DNA from: Mesotaenium endlicherianum
Lineage: Eukaryota; Streptophyta; Zygnematophyceae; Zygnematales; Mesotaeniaceae
Length of the DNA: 60,596 bases
Assembly: GCA_009602735.1 (NCBI GenBank)
Contig: WELA01006056.1
Span: 65,759 to 126,354, forward strand
Direction of reading: 5' to 3'
Below the pieces are notes generated by a model. That model did no database searches, was not told the DNA's origin, and worked only from the letters and a program-made list of their open reading frames with translations. Positions 58,252 through 60,596 of the stretch are shown piece after piece (the first letter of the stretch is position 1; each line of letters begins with the position of its first letter). The position numbers and the translations under genes were made by a program.

Positions 58252-58269
58252 GCTAATGGGTAATCACTG
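58252..58269 (-). repeat. Right terminal inverted repeat of the Harbinger-type element
   Basis: Minus-strand CAGTGATTACCCATTAGC, matching the left TIR at 16 of 18 positions. The plus-strand flank is TTA (58270-58272). Confidence 0.78.
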
Positions 58270-58761
58270 TTAGGCGTCGTATAGCACCTTGACAATAAAA
58301 GTGTGCACGCTTCACCTTCCAAGAACCCACATCTGACCTTATCACACGACGGAACTTTCAAGGTCAATTTGAATGGGACGTCCCTTGCTGGGTGTCCAAG
58401 CATGTCCAGACTCCAAGGGTCCCGAGTCTCGAATGTCGACTCCCGACCCCGATATTTGATTGCATTCAAAAACTCCGTCCTCGCTTGAATGCGTCCCTCT
58501 TAAACTCAGATTTCTTGCGTCCCTCTACCTTGAATCAGGGTGATAATTCGGAGGTGAAACAACTCCGAAGACCGTACGTCTTTCGGAGAAGTTCTCATTG
58601 AACTCTGGTGGTCATTTATGGTTGCCGCTCCTTGAAACGTAGGCATAAACTGTGAAGAGGGTATAATCCTCGTCCAGCTTGTTTGTGACCAGCCGGCTCA
58701 AATTAAGTAGTCTCTGTCAATAACTGGGGGAGTTTCGTGGAAGTCCACATATATTCAGGAT

Positions 58762-60142
58762 ATGACGCAGATGCTACGTACCCTTATTTCCCTCCTTGCT
58801 GGTGAGCTCCCATACATTGTGGATTTCTGGTCTTGCAGGCAACGTGACGTAGCAGATGTACCTTCACGGTGGGGAGCTTTTTCTTTAACCGCCAAGAGGG
58901 CCCTCGATTTTACTGCGACGTCATTGCAGACAATGACCAATAAAAGTTTGATCAGTGTACCTCAATTTTCTAGTGAATGTCCGTCTGTCTCCGGCAGCTC
59001 TTCAAGGCCAGGGGACAGACCACTGTTCTTAGTGTCCATGCGCCTGTGCCTCAGTTGCGGGTGCGCTGGTGCAAGCGGCGGACACCAGGAGCTGCAATGA
59101 TGACCTGGACTGCCCCTCACGCAGTGCTGCACCGGTATGAGTTGGCCGCCCCTTGTGCACGAAGAAACATGCTGCTGTCACTTCTGCTTGCCCTTTGGTA
59201 CCGGCAAACGGCCAGGTCCCCGTAATCAGAACAGATGTCTACGGAGGAGAACATGGGGGTGGGGTTGCGCACGGGCTGCCTGGACAGCATGGACGAGCAG
59301 CAAGTGGGGGTGGGCCAAGCGGGGGTCCTGCTGCTCCATCTGGTGCATCGAAATCAGAGCCTGCTTGCAGAAAGTAGCGCATATAGCCCCCACAGCCACG
59401 GGGCTGTCCATAGCTCAATCTTTTCTCACGTCCTCTAACGCGTCAGCGGCACAGCCTCGAGCACACTCGCCAGCCTGCCCACCCCCCCGCGCCCGCGCGC
59501 CTGCCAGCAGTGCTCATGCAGCTCTTCGGCGTTTCTTCACTGAGCTCCAGAGGCCAGAGCTTCGGAGCTAGTATACTGCAGCCATGTGGTTAGCCAGCAG
59601 GAGGCGCAGAAGCAGCAGCAGCAGCAGCGGCATGCATCCCAGCTCCAAAACTTGTACATGCATGCAGCAGCCCCTCCCCCCCTCCTCTCCCCCCCCCTTA
59701 ATGAGCACAGGTGGTGCTCATTAAGGGGGGCAGGTTCGTCTACACGGGAGATGGGTGCGCGTACAGATCATCTAGTAGGAGTCTTGCTGTCCTTACTGCT
59801 GTTGGGTGCTGCTCTGTGTGCCGTGCGCCGTTCTGATTGCTGCTGCTGCTGAGCGTGTGCCTGACAACGCTGGCCTGCCACGCGCCCCTGGGTGTNGGGC
59901 GTGCTGGCGTGCGTGCGTGCGTGCGTGCACACGCGCAGGCAACTCCTCGGCCACGGGCAGGTGCTCCGCGCTCGTCGTCCACAGCAAGCAGAGGTGCCGG
60001 AGCTGCAAGAGCTTCCGGGGCCGCCAGCTGGCGTGCCCCAAGGAGGCCAGTGTGTGCTGCGGCGATGGCATCTGCAGGAAGAAGGCGAGCCTGTGCAAGT
60101 GCTCGTCGGACGACCAGTGCCCCCTCCGTACCTGCTGCACAG
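58762..60142 (+). pseudogene. Paralogue of the Cys-rich secreted gene (frameshifted, continues off right edge)
   Basis: Exon 1 is 58762-58801 (MTQMLRTLISLLA), 40 bp like its counterpart at 3452-3413, with donor G/GTGAGC. Exon 2 is 59055-59134, joining to complete a signal peptide (AGALVQAADTRSC) and CNDDLDC. It is 80 bp against 81 in the other gene: one base is missing in CTGCCCCTCACGC, so the CCTG end is out of frame. A later exon 59939-60142 encodes a full module (GRCSALVVHSKQRC, LACPKEASVCCGDG, CPLRTCCTG). It is 204 bp, exactly the length of 2820-2617, with acceptor GCGCAG and donor G/GTACGG. The intron 59135-59938 holds a hairpin and GC-rich repeats. Confidence 0.75.
59692..59730. repeat. 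Perfect 17-bp inverted repeat with 5-nt loop
   Basis: Arms CCCCCCTTAATGAGCAC (59692-59708) and GTGCTCATTAAGGGGGG (59714-59730) are exact reverse complements around AGGTG. It sits in an intron of the right-hand Cys-rich gene. Confidence 0.9.
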
Positions 60143-60472
60143 GTACGGCCCCGTCCGACGGACGAACGGGCGAAAGCAAGGCGTATTTGTCGATTTGACA
60201 ATGGATTAGAATTTCCCCCCCCCCCAGCCTTCCGGTGACACGTGCTTGCCAGTGGGGCCCCTCCCCTCCTCACTGAGCAGCACGCACCACATCCACAATT
60301 CCACCGCTCTCGTGCTGCTGTTGCTTCTCGGCACCGCACGTTTCCGCCGGCGCCCCTCCGGTCTGGGGGCCCCGGTGAGGTCCTGCTGAAATGATGCACC
60401 CTTTCCCGCCGCTCCCCGTCCTTTCTTCCCCTGAGACAAAACTCTTGAGCCCCCCAAGTTGAGAAAGACAAC

Positions 60473-60596
60473 ATGAATGCAACTGACGGGTACGCGCTGC
60501 TGCTGCTGCTGTTGGTGCTTGTGGTGCTTGTGGTGCTGCTGCCGGTGCTGCTGCTCCACCTTGCATGGCGCGCGCGGGGGGGGGGGGAATTTCCAA
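60473..60596 (+). other. Hydrophobic Leu/Val-rich open frame at right edge
   Basis: ATG at 60473 opens a frame to the window end: MNATDGYALLLLLLVLVV followed by more Leu/Val, then HLAWRARGGG. It would form a signal anchor or transmembrane helix. It overlaps an imperfect CTG/GTG repeat, so the hydrophobicity may simply reflect repeat composition. It could be the start of another secreted protein. Confidence 0.25.

Larger units (their letters stand above)
38368..58269. mobile_element. PIF/Harbinger-type DNA transposon with methyltransferase and other cargo, split by A2
   Basis: Terminal inverted repeats CAGTGACTACCCACTAGC (38368-38385) and, on the minus strand, CAGTGATTACCCATTAGC (58269-58252) match at 16 of 18 positions; both differences are C/T transitions. 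Both ends are flanked by TTA (38365-38367 and 58270-58272), the 3-bp TWA target duplication typical of PIF/Harbinger. Inside are the two standard Harbinger genes in convergent orientation: a Myb/SANT-like gene at the left (+) and a DDE transposase at the right (-). Between them lie an F-box/LRR-like gene, an unknown gene, a C5 DNA methyltransferase and fragments. Without A2 the element is about 11 kb. Confidence 0.8.

Noticed and set aside
38368-58269. CACTA or Chapaev element, because the ends begin CAGTG
   Set aside because: The transposase motifs (GSIDVSH, GSMHD, VVERAFG), the accompanying Myb-like gene and the TTA duplication fit PIF/Harbinger.
1-60596. CRISPR arrays, rRNA or tRNA genes
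   Set aside because: No regularly spaced short repeats and no cloverleaf or rRNA core sequences were recognised; the tRNA-like motifs are primer-binding sites only.

Overview
This is eukaryotic nuclear DNA. It shows GT-AG introns in phase-1 and phase-0 exons, Ty3/gypsy chromovirus LTR retrotransposons, a PIF/Harbinger DNA transposon, microsatellites and many decayed coding relics. Every retrotransposon primer-binding site is a variant of TGGTATCAGAGC, the complement of initiator tRNA-Met used by plant and green-algal elements. A large, repeat-rich genome of a green-lineage alga or similar protist fits best, but the species cannot be named from sequence alone. No bacterial operons, rRNA, tRNA or CRISPR arrays were seen.

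Layout. (1) 193-3452, minus strand: a multi-exon gene for a secreted cysteine-rich protein, one Cys-rich module per exon, running off the left edge. (2) 3453-6149: mostly non-coding, with two possible exons and repeats. (3) 6150-12265: chromovirus B1 (TSD AGAAT), internally deleted and carrying a solo LTR of family A (TSD CACCT). (4) 14001-35285: chromovirus A1, split by a non-autonomous LARD-like element (16782-22795, TSD CTGGC) and by chromovirus B2 (23926-30361). A1 appears to lie inside an older retroelement D, whose gag is at 35286-36820. (5) 38368-58269: a PIF/Harbinger-type DNA transposon with near-perfect 18-bp terminal inverted repeats and TTA target duplications. It carries a Myb/SANT-like gene, an F-box/LRR-like gene, an unknown gene, a C5-cytosine DNA methyltransferase and a DDE transposase. 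It was later invaded by chromovirus A2 (47134-55956, minus strand). (6) 58762-60142, plus strand: a second, damaged copy of the Cys-rich gene, head-to-head with the first, so about 55 kb of nested transposons separates two divergent paralogues.

The most interesting systems are the Harbinger element with a methyltransferase as cargo, and family A. Family A has a canonical -1 frameshift heptamer between gag and pol, plus an extra gene after the chromodomain. That gene has its own TATA-like promoter, a conserved 108-nt leader intron and a duplicated hairpin/polypurine-tract module. The LARD shares family A's priming, LTR-end and hairpin signals and is probably mobilised by it. Most transposon genes here carry stops or frameshifts. 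The methyltransferase frame and most of A2 pol are open.
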